Source: Verrucomicrobia subdivision 6 bacterium BACL9 MAG-120507-bin52 (GTDB lineage Bacteria; Verrucomicrobiota; Verrucomicrobiia; Methylacidiphilales; Verrucolacustridaceae). Taken from it: DNA of 10,862 bases. Location of the stretch: the NCBI GenBank assembly GCA_001438005.1, contig LIBO01000017.1, forward strand, positions 1-10,862, given 5' to 3'. The position numbers were made by a program, and so were the translations under genes. Of the stretch, positions 5,338-10,862 are shown piece by piece (within the stretch, counting starts at the first letter, position 1; each line of letters starts with the position of its first letter). The notes beneath the pieces were generated by a model. The model saw nothing but the letters and a program-made list of their open reading frames with translations, was not told the origin of the DNA and ran no database searches.

Positions 5338-7389
5338 ATGAATCAGGATCCAACCAAACGCTGGGTAGCCGTGATCGGAAATCCGAATGCAGGGAAAAGC
5401 ACGCTCTTCAATGCTTTGACCGGTCTGCGGCAACGGGTGGGGAACTACCCAGGGGTGACGGTGGAAAAAAGAACGGGTACGGCCTACACCCTTCACGGCG
5501 AGGCGATTGAGCTCATCGACCTTCCTGGTTTATACAGCCTTTCTCCCCGATCCCCGGATGAGAAAATCGCCTGGCAGGTATTGCGGGGCGAGTCACCCGG
5601 TGTGCCCCGTCCGAATGCCGTTTTGTGTGTCGTCGATGCGAGTAATCTCGAGCGAAACCTTTTTCTCGTGACCCAAGTGATGGAGCTCGGTCTTCCTGTG
5701 CTCGTCGCCCTGAACATGGTGGATATGGCCGAAGCGAAAGGAGTCCGGCTACGACCGGAGGAGTTGAGCCAAAAGCTGGGGGTTCCTTTTATTCCGACGC
5801 AAGCTCATCGGGGCAAAGGGTTGGTCGAATTACGGGCCGCTTTAGGGCAAAGCCTGACTCATCCAGGACCGAGACAGTGGACCATGCCTCCACCCCTGGC
5901 GGCAGCGGTGGGTCAGATTGCGGCGGCTTGGCGGGAGTCATTGCCCGCCGAAGCGCAGGCCGAGGGAAAAGCTTTAGAGCTTTTGGCGGGCTCGAACCGT
6001 GGTCCCGAGGGAGCAAAAAAGTTAGCCCTCGCATGGCGAGAGAGGTTTGGCAAAGAGGCGTATGATTGGTCGGCGGCGGTGATTCATGCCCGATACGAGT
6101 ATGTCCGGAATCTTTTGGGTGAGGCGGGAGTGTTGGGGAACAAGCGGGTAGCCAGTTGGACCGATTGGATCGACGCGGCGGTTTTGCACCCGGTGGCGGG
6201 GTGGGGGGTACTGGCGGTGATGATGCTATCGCTCTTTGTTTCGATTTTCTCGATCGCCTCTTACCCGATGGATTGGATCGACGCCGGTTTCACCTGGGCG
6301 GGGCAGGCTATAGAAAACCGAATGCCGGCGGGTGTCTTGCGGGATCTTTTGGTCAACGGGGTGTTGGCAGGGGTGGGGGGCGTGGTGATTTTTTTACCGC
6401 AAATTCTGATTCTCTTTTTCTTCCTCGGACTTCTGGAGGATTCTGGATATTTGGCGCGAGCCGCCTTTCTCTTAGATCGGGTCATGCACCGAGTCGGGTT
6501 AAGTGGAAAGTCGTTTATTCCTCTGCTTAGCTCCTATGCCTGCGCCATTCCCGGAATCATGGCCACCCGAACGGTCGAGGATCCAAAGGATCGCTTAACC
6601 ACCATTCTGATCGCACCTCTGATGAGTTGTTCCGCTCGAATCCCCGTGTACACCACGCTAATTGCGGCGGCGGTGCCGGTTGCGCTTGTCCCGGTTTGGG
6701 GAAAAGCGTTGGGAATGCTGGGACTTTACGCTTTGGGAACCGGTACAGCCTTTCTTTTGGCCTGGCTATTTCGAAAGAAGATGTTGGGGGGAGGTTCTCC
6801 CCCACTCATCTTGGAACTGCCCCCCTATCGGCGTCCGGCGTTGCGAACGGTGGCCCTGAAAATGTGGGAGCGTGCGGTTATCTTTCTGCGACGTGCCGGG
6901 ACAGTAATTTTGGCGCTGTCGATCTTGCTCTGGTTTTTATCCAGTTTTCCTGTCCGATCGGACGATCCGACTGAGACCCTGGCGGGAAGCTATGCCGGAC
7001 AGCTTGGCCTTTGGATCGAGCCAATGATCCGTCCTTTGGGTTTTGATTGGCGGATCGGGATTGGGTTGGTGGCCTCTTTGGCGGCCCGAGAGGTGTTCGT
7101 CAGCACGATGTCGATTGTTTATCACGTGGGCGGAGAGCAGGAGGGTTTAGTGGCAGCCATGCAAAGTGCCACCTGGCCTGATGGAGCGATGATCTACACT
7201 CCGGTCACCTGTTTATCCCTTCTGGTTTTCTATGTGTACGCGTTGCAGTGTTTGAGCACCGTGGCGGTGGCCAAAAGGGAAACGGGAGGGTGGGGTTGGC
7301 CGGCCTTCATGATGCTTTACATGACAGGATTGGCGTACGGGGCTGCTTGGATGGTGCAAATCGTGGGTCGGGCATTAGGGTTTTCTTGA
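5338..7389 (+). CDS. feoB: Ferrous iron transporter FeoB
   Basis: This 683-residue inner-membrane protein imports Fe2+. The N-terminal G domain has G1 GNPNAGKS (14-21), the switch-I Thr in YPGVT (T41), G3 DLPG (61-64) and G4 NMVD (126-129). A helical cytosolic spacer follows to about 280, then the channel domain of multiple helices. Gate 1 is 'LSSYACAIPGIMATR' (397-411) with 'LIAPLMSCSARIPVY' (424-438), and gate 2 is 'SLAAREVFVSTMSIVY' (580-595). The CAIPG form replaces the GCNVP of enterobacterial FeoB and is, as I recall it, common in Bacteroidota and PVC proteins. ATG at 5338 is preferred; in-frame TTG codons at 5311 and 5332 are alternatives. It sits between feoA and a small partner gene and is presumably cotranscribed with both. 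Confidence 0.97.
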   Translation: MNQDPTKRWVAVIGNPNAGKSTLFNALTGLRQRVGNYPGVTVEKRTGTAYTLHGEAIELIDLPGLYSLSPRSPDEKIAWQVLRGESPGVPRPNAVLCVVDASNLERNLFLVTQVMELGLPVLVALNMVDMAEAKGVRLRPEELSQKLGVPFIPTQAHRGKGLVELRAALGQSLTHPGPRQWTMPPPLAAAVGQIAAAWRESLPAEAQAEGKALELLAGSNRGPEGAKKLALAWRERFGKEAYDWSAAVIHARYEYVRNLLGEAGVLGNKRVASWTDWIDAAVLHPVAGWGVLAVMMLSLFVSIFSIASYPMDWIDAGFTWAGQAIENRMPAGVLRDLLVNGVLAGVGGVVIFLPQILILFFFLGLLEDSGYLARAAFLLDRVMHRVGLSGKSFIPLLSSYACAIPGIMATRTVEDPKDRLTTILIAPLMSCSARIPVYTTLIAAAVPVALVPVWGKALGMLGLYALGTGTAFLLAWLFRKKMLGGGSPPLILELPPYRRPALRTVALKMWERAVIFLRRAGTVILALSILLWFLSSFPVRSDDPTETLAGSYAGQLGLWIEPMIRPLGFDWRIGIGLVASLAAREVFVSTMSIVYHVGGEQEGLVAAMQSATWPDGAMIYTPVTCLSLLVFYVYALQCLSTVAVAKRETGGWGWPAFMMLYMTGLAYGAAWMVQIVGRALGFS

Positions 7390-7390
7390 G

Positions 7391-7516
7391 ATGAGCGAGA
7401 GTTGGCAAGGCTGGGTTACGGGAGGCGTGGTTCTGGGTGCTCTCATCTATCTGGTGATTCGATTTTTTAAACCCAAAGGAGGCAAGGGGGCAGGGTGCGG
7501 GAAATGCTCCTCTTAG
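7391..7516 (+). CDS. Small FeoB-associated Cys-motif membrane protein, 41 residues
   Basis: ATG at 7391 lies one base after the feoB stop and the frame ends at TAG 7514-7516. The 41-residue product has a short polar start, one membrane helix (about 9-26, 'VTGGVVLGALIYLVIRFF'), a basic Gly/Lys linker and a C-terminal CGKC motif (C36, C39) ending CSS. This is the architecture of the FeoB-associated Cys-rich membrane protein family found directly after feoB in many bacteria and sometimes viewed as a FeoC substitute. The CxxC pair may bind iron or sense redox state at the cytoplasmic mouth of FeoB; that role is inference. It is easily missed because of its size, but its position and motif make it convincing. 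Confidence 0.85.
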   Translation: MSESWQGWVTGGVVLGALIYLVIRFFKPKGGKGAGCGKCSS

Positions 7517-7591
7517 GCGAAGATTCGTGTCACTGATCGCAAGGCTAAAGCCTTAGGTATTCAGAAGAGAAAACTTCGGGTACTATTTCTT

Positions 7592-8848
7592 ATGGAAAAA
7601 CGTTCTCCTTGGTGGGTGCTGGCGGGTTTGGTCGCGGGCGTAGGGACGGGCCTCGGGCTACGTGCGTGGCAACCGAATGCAGGTCCCTTCCTCCAGACGT
7701 GGGTCGAGCCGTGGGGGGAGCTGTTCTTAAGGCTTCTTTTTCTCCTCGTGATTCCAGTTCTCTTGACGGCGCTCCCCTTGGCCATTGCCTCGGCCGGGAG
7801 CTTGTTACGACTGGGTCGAACGGCCCTGTCGGCCTTTGCGCTCGCTTTACTATTAGGTGCGTCGAGCGTGCTGGTGGCCTTGGCTTTGGTCAATGTGACC
7901 CATCCGGGGAAAAGTATGGCGGGCAAAGTTCCGCCCGCGGAGGAGATTGCTTTGGGCCAAGGCAGTGGATTTCTCGCTCAAGCGGTCAATCTGATTCCGG
8001 GAAATCCGTTTGGGCTGCTGGCGGGTTGGTTGGGATGGGAATCGTCCGCTAAGATGATGTTGGCGATTTTAGGACTGGCGGTTGGCCTGGGGCTGATGAT
8101 GTTGCTTTTGCCGGAGAGTCGTGGAAAGGGCATCAGGCAAGCGTGGGAGGGAACTTTTGCGATTTGCATGCGGTTCATTGCTGGGCTGATTCGGTGGGCA
8201 CCGGGGGCGGTTTTTTGCCTGACCTGCCTTTCTTTTTTTCGGACAGGTCCGGAGTTGTTGGGCTATTTGGGGACTTTTGGTCTGACGGTGCTGCTGGCGT
8301 TGGCGCTGCAAGGTTTTGGGGTGTATCCGGTCTTGCTGCGGGTTTTGGGAAAATACGATCTGGGTAAGTTTTGGCGGGGGATTCGCGAGCCGCTTTCGAC
8401 GGCGTTTGCTACGGCTTCCAGCAATGCGACATTGCCGGTGACACTGCGGGCGGCGGAGGGACCGCTGGGGCTTCGGCCGGAGATATCGAGGTTTGTTCTG
8501 ACGGCGGGGGCGAGCACGAATCAGAATGGGACGGCCCTCTATGAGGGGGTGACCGTGATTTTTCTGGCACAGGCGGCCGGGGTGGATTTGAGTCTGACCC
8601 AGCAAGCGGTGGTGGCGGGTTATGCTCTGATTGCCAGCATGGGGACGGCGGGTGTTCCGGGTGGAACCCTGCCGATGATTGCGGCGGTGCTGGCCTCGCT
8701 GGGGGTTAACCCAGATAACACAGGGGTGGGGATTGCGCTCATTTTGGGAGTGGATCGGTTTTTGGATATGTGCCGGACCAGCATCAACGTGACGGGGGAT
8801 CTGGTGATCGCGGTGGTGGCGGATCGGTGGGCCGGCGGGAAGAGTTGA
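7592..8848 (+). CDS. Sodium:dicarboxylate (glutamate/aspartate-type, DAACS) symporter
   Basis: This 418-residue inner-membrane transporter is of the SDF/GltP family, with normal length and layout. The first re-entrant hairpin tip reads 'TASSNATLP' (274-282, usually SSSSATLP), helix 7 reads 'ASTNQNGTALYE' (307-318), the second hairpin reads 'GTAGVPGGTLPM' (351-362), and helix 8 reads 'GVDRFLDMCRTSINVTGD' (386-403). The helix-8 residues corresponding to Gltph D390, D394, R397, N401 and D405 are all kept. The substrate Arg is among them, so an acidic substrate (aspartate, glutamate or a C4-dicarboxylate) is likely. The helix-7 NMDG motif is changed to NQNG, altering two sodium-site positions. 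The start has no Shine-Dalgarno; TACTAT at 7581-7586 could be a -10 box of a leaderless message. The 75-base gap after the Feo genes leaves operon membership open. Confidence 0.93.
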   Translation: MEKRSPWWVLAGLVAGVGTGLGLRAWQPNAGPFLQTWVEPWGELFLRLLFLLVIPVLLTALPLAIASAGSLLRLGRTALSAFALALLLGASSVLVALALVNVTHPGKSMAGKVPPAEEIALGQGSGFLAQAVNLIPGNPFGLLAGWLGWESSAKMMLAILGLAVGLGLMMLLLPESRGKGIRQAWEGTFAICMRFIAGLIRWAPGAVFCLTCLSFFRTGPELLGYLGTFGLTVLLALALQGFGVYPVLLRVLGKYDLGKFWRGIREPLSTAFATASSNATLPVTLRAAEGPLGLRPEISRFVLTAGASTNQNGTALYEGVTVIFLAQAAGVDLSLTQQAVVAGYALIASMGTAGVPGGTLPMIAAVLASLGVNPDNTGVGIALILGVDRFLDMCRTSINVTGDLVIAVVADRWAGGKS

Positions 8849-8849
8849 T

Positions 8850-8921
8850 TGGACGCTACTGGGATTGAACCAGTGACCTCCTGCGTGTGAAGCAGGCGCT
8901 CTACCACTAAGCTAAGCGTCC
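8850..8921 (-). tRNA. tRNA-Val (anticodon CAC)
   Basis: The minus strand folds as a complete cloverleaf: 7-bp acceptor GGACGCT/AGCGTCC, D-arm GCTTAGTGGTAGAGC, anticodon stem CCTGC/GCAGG around loop TTCACAC (anticodon CAC, reading GTG), a 5-base variable loop, and T-arm ACTGG/CCAGT with loop TTCAATC. The discriminator base is A at 8850. CCA is not encoded (AATCA follows), so it must be added after transcription. The 3' end is one base from the stop codon of the convergent symporter gene. Confidence 0.96.
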
Positions 8922-8933
8922 GTTAGGGTGGAA

Positions 8934-8939
8934 ATTATA
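8934..8939 (-). promoter_or_regulatory. -10 box of the tRNA-Val promoter
   Basis: On the minus strand a perfect TATAAT lies 12 bases before the tRNA 5' end at 8921, which gives a transcription start near 8927. The bases 16-18 upstream (about CGCCAA) are a poor -35. Readthrough from alanine dehydrogenase is the alternative source of the tRNA. Confidence 0.5.
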
Positions 8940-8950
8940 ATTGGAATCTT

Positions 8951-8980
8951 AAAAATTGGCGAGTCTGAGGATTGAGTCGC
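8951..8980 (-). terminator. Weak candidate terminator of alanine dehydrogenase
   Basis: Directly after the stop codon, minus-strand GCGA-C-TC and GA-C-TCGC (8959-8980) form an interrupted 4+2 bp stem with an 8-base loop; a run of five T (8951-8955) follows within a few bases. The stem is short, so this is only a candidate. Confidence 0.3.
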
Positions 8981-10081
8981 TCAAACGAAGCTTGGGGTTT
9001 GGCTGGAAAGTTTATGAGCGGACGCAACAACTTGGCAGGTTAGTTTTCCATTATGGGTGCTGATCCCCGAGAGTAGACTTGGCTGACGTTGGGTGGCAAC
9101 CGCCAGACCGTCGTCGGCGATGAGTTCGATATAGGGATAGGTGACATTGGTGAGGGCTTGGGTGGCAGTACGAGCATAAGCGCCAGGCATATTTGCGACG
9201 CAGTAGTGAAGAACGCCCTCCTCTATATATACGGGATTGTCGTGGGTGGTGGGGCGGGAAGTCTCCGCGCAACCACCTTGATCAATGGCGATGTCGACAA
9301 GGACACTACCAGGGCGCATGCGGCGAAGCATGGCACGGGTGACGAGTTTCGGGGCTTTGGCACCAGGAACGAGGACAGCTCCAATGAGAAGGTCGACCTG
9401 GGGGAGGAGTTCGTCGAGATGGGTCTGATTTGAGAAGAGAGTGTGGGCGGTATGCATGGTGATATCGAGAAAGCGCATCCGCTCGAGATCAACCTCCAGA
9501 ATGGTGACATCTGCACCTAAGCCAGTGGCCATTCGGGCAGCGTTGATGCCTGAGGAGCCGCCCCCGATGACGACGACCCGACCTGGAAGAACTCCAGGTA
9601 CGCCACCGAGTAGAACGCCACTTCCTCCCGTGTGTTTTGCAAGAAAGTAGGCTCCAACGATCACCGACATACGACCAGCAATTTCCGACATCGGCTCAAG
9701 AAGGGGAAGTCGCCGGCCTTGGGTGACCATTTCGTAAGCCACGGAAGTGACGCCGGATTCCATCAGTGCCTGGGTTAAGTTGAAGTTCGCGGCCAGATGA
9801 AGGTAGGTGAAGAGAATCTGGCCTGAACGAAGGAGGGGATACTCTTCAGGAAGGGGTTCCTTTACTTTGACGATAAGCTCAGCTGAAAAAACTTCGGTAT
9901 GGTTCGCTACGATGGTAGCCCCAGCTGAGACATACTGATCGTCGGGATAGCCTGAGCCGAGACCTGCGTTCTTTTCGATGAGAACTTTATGCCCACGCTG
10001 GATAAGCTGATAGACTGCGGAGGGTAGCAGGGCGACGCGGGCCTCTTGGGATTTGATCTCGCGGGGAACACCTATGACCAT
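8981..10081 (-). CDS. ald: Alanine dehydrogenase
   Basis: This 366-residue protein catalyses NAD-dependent oxidative deamination of L-alanine to pyruvate and ammonia, and the reverse. The N-terminus MVIGVPREIKSQEARVALLP is diagnostic, with the substrate-binding Arg14. Further marks are K74 in 'VKVKEP', catalytic His95 in 'FTYLHLAA', the NAD-binding glycine loop GGGSSG (173-178) followed by Asp/Glu at the end of strand 2 ('VTILEVD'), and catalytic Asp267 in 'VDIAIDQGG'. Length matches the family. ATG at 10081 is chosen because family proteins begin there; an in-frame TTG at 10108 would add nine residues. No clear Shine-Dalgarno precedes it. The gene is divergent from the lipoprotein gene and is followed by tRNA-Val on the same strand. 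It is a cytoplasmic enzyme linking amino-acid and central carbon metabolism, which fits with an amino-acid/dicarboxylate symporter next door. Confidence 0.97.
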   Translation of the reverse strand: MVIGVPREIKSQEARVALLPSAVYQLIQRGHKVLIEKNAGLGSGYPDDQYVSAGATIVANHTEVFSAELIVKVKEPLPEEYPLLRSGQILFTYLHLAANFNLTQALMESGVTSVAYEMVTQGRRLPLLEPMSEIAGRMSVIVGAYFLAKHTGGSGVLLGGVPGVLPGRVVVIGGGSSGINAARMATGLGADVTILEVDLERMRFLDITMHTAHTLFSNQTHLDELLPQVDLLIGAVLVPGAKAPKLVTRAMLRRMRPGSVLVDIAIDQGGCAETSRPTTHDNPVYIEEGVLHYCVANMPGAYARTATQALTNVTYPYIELIADDGLAVATQRQPSLLSGISTHNGKLTCQVVASAHKLSSQTPSFV

Positions 10082-10330
10082 GCCCAAGATTAAGTGAAAA
10101 AGGATCAAGAGCGAGTGTGGAAAAGAGGGTATGTGGAGTAGGTGAATTGGGTCTTCGAAGGAGATTTATTGTGGGTTTTATAGTCATCGCGAAATCTCGT
10201 CGTAGATAAGGATTGCGCTATCCAGAATTGGAGGAAAGCATCGCTACGTGCATTTACTCTGTTTTGTGAGAGATGGTTTCTTCGCTTTATTGAAGTTCGA
10301 GTTGTAATTTACGAAAAAAGGGAGTGGAAC
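10082..10330. promoter_or_regulatory. Divergent intergenic region between ald and the FGE-like lipoprotein gene
   Basis: About 250 bases with no long gene. For the plus strand, TGTAAT (10303-10308) is a five-of-six -10 candidate without a good -35. For the minus strand, TATAAA (at 10177-10182) could serve ald, leaving a leader of about 90 bases. A 12-codon frame with a strong ribosome-binding site lies at 10171-10209. No convincing operator or riboswitch was seen. Confidence 0.35.
10171..10209 (+). CDS. Possible 12-codon leader peptide (MGFIVIAKSRRR)
   Basis: GTG at 10171 is preceded by GAAGGAGA (10157-10164), the best Shine-Dalgarno in the window, at a 6-base spacing. The frame ends at TAA 10207-10209 after three consecutive Arg codons (CGT CGT AGA). 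It lies 121 bases upstream of the lipoprotein start. No terminator/antiterminator pair is evident between the two, so a leader role is only a possibility. Confidence 0.22.
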   Translation: MGFIVIAKSRRR

Positions 10331-10862
10331 GTGTGTAAGTCAAAAGAGAGATGGGCTGAGTTTTTTCTGTTTAGGATTAGAAAAGGAGTGGCGTGGGGCG
10401 TAGCTTTTTTGTTCCTTTGGTTCATGTGGGGATGTAGTCGGCCCATTCGAACGAAAGCGCCCTCAGAGGAGAAGCCGATGGGCATGGTTTGGATCCCAGG
10501 AGGAAAATTTTCGATGGGTGGGCCAAGGCAGGAGGTTTGTCAGGAGGCTTTGTCGGCGGCCGATCCAAAAAAGCCGACCTGCACTTTACTCCGCAGTGGT
10601 TTCGCCGATTGCCAGCCCACGCATGAGGTGGAGGTGGATGGATTTTGGATGGACGAGACAGAGGTGACCAACGACCAGTTTCAAAAATTTATCGAGGCGA
10701 CGGGTTACGTGACCGTGGCGGAGCGGAAGCCTAAAGCGGAGGATTTTCCAGGTGCTCCGGAGGAGCTGTTGGTCCCGGGTTCGGTTTGTTTTCAGTCGCC
10801 CGATCGTCCGGTGGCACTGAACCATTTTGCCGCTTGGTGGAGTTATGTGCCTGGGGCTTGTT
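10331..10862 (+). CDS. FGE/SUMF1-family lipoprotein (3' truncated)
   Basis: The frame opens at GTG 10331, with GGGAG (10320-10324) six bases upstream, and runs off the right edge after 177 codons. The N-terminus has basic residues, a hydrophobic core (about 19-34) and a Gly-Cys pair (C35, 'FMWGCSRP'), a lipoprotein-type signal, though the lipobox is not ideal. The mature part begins the formylglycine-generating enzyme/sulfatase-modifying factor domain: 'GMVWIPGGKFSMGG' (51-64), 'VDGFWMDETEVTNDQFQKF' (102-120), 'TGYVTVAERKPKAEDFPGAP' (124-143), 'LLVPGSVCF' (146-154) and 'FAAWWSYVPGA' (166-176). True FGEs convert a sulfatase Cys to formylglycine; many relatives have other roles. The decisive C-terminal cysteines lie outside the window. 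Between MG and THEV is a roughly 33-residue segment with C70, C84 and C94, longer than I expect for the family. Confidence 0.88.
   Translation, partial: MCKSKERWAEFFLFRIRKGVAWGVAFLFLWFMWGCSRPIRTKAPSEEKPMGMVWIPGGKFSMGGPRQEVCQEALSAADPKKPTCTLLRSGFADCQPTHEVEVDGFWMDETEVTNDQFQKFIEATGYVTVAERKPKAEDFPGAPEELLVPGSVCFQSPDRPVALNHFAAWWSYVPGAC

Noticed and set aside
7541..7554. Hairpin AAGGCTAAAGCCTT after the Feo genes
   Set aside because: The stem is short and no T-run follows, so it does not qualify as an intrinsic terminator.
8069..8605. Minus-strand frame of 178 codons inside the symporter gene
   Set aside because: Its composition is biased (Arg, Gln, Pro) with no recognisable domain, and it is fully antisense to a well-supported membrane transporter.
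8620..8907. Minus-strand frame of 95 codons beginning MVERLLHTQEVTGSIPVA
   Set aside because: Its start is a translation of the tRNA-Val gene, a well-known type of false protein, and the rest is antisense to the symporter.
1..10862. CRISPR arrays, insertion sequences, integrases or phage genes
   Set aside because: No regularly spaced direct repeats, transposase motifs or terminal inverted repeats were seen on either strand.

Overview
This is a bacterial window of moderately high GC. The gene content suggests a Verrucomicrobiota-type (or wider PVC superphylum) aerobe with a Gram-negative envelope. The reasons are: a secreted-protein C-terminus of the 'DxDxDGMxDLLEYALG' type; a lipoprotein of the formylglycine-generating enzyme (FGE/SUMF1) family of the kind common in sulfatase-rich PVC bacteria; a FeoA with a CxxC motif; and the FeoB variant with 'ACAIPGIMATR' in its first gate. 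This placement is inference from motifs; no search was run.

Left part (1-2070), plus strand: the 3' end of a secreted carbohydrate-binding-like protein; a YqaA/DedA-family membrane protein followed by a very strong intrinsic terminator (1557-1595); an AT-rich promoter region; and a 122-residue protein I do not recognise.

Middle (2149-4975), plus strand: a compact four-gene unit of ABC ATPase, ABC-2 permease, SCO1/SenC copper chaperone and DUF420 membrane protein. The genes are 3 nt apart or overlap by 4 nt. SCO1 and DUF420 (CtaM/YozB-like) belong to cytochrome c oxidase maturation, so the ABC exporter probably serves respiratory-complex assembly or copper/heme handling.

Middle-right (5059-8848), plus strand: a ferrous-iron uptake cluster of a Cys-rich feoA, feoB and a 41-residue FeoB-associated Cys-motif protein, then a sodium/dicarboxylate-type symporter. 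The feoA start lies inside a nested inverted repeat that could fold over its ribosome-binding region.

Right part: tRNA-Val(CAC) and alanine dehydrogenase lie on the minus strand, convergent with the symporter; the tRNA 3' end is one base from the symporter stop codon. After a divergent intergenic region of about 250 bases, a plus-strand FGE-family lipoprotein runs off the right edge.

Most of the window is recognisable housekeeping and accessory metabolism. I found no clear evidence of a wholly new system. The best leads are the ABC/SCO/DUF420 linkage, the regulatory-looking feoA start, the altered sodium-site motif in the symporter, and the unrecognised 122-residue protein.
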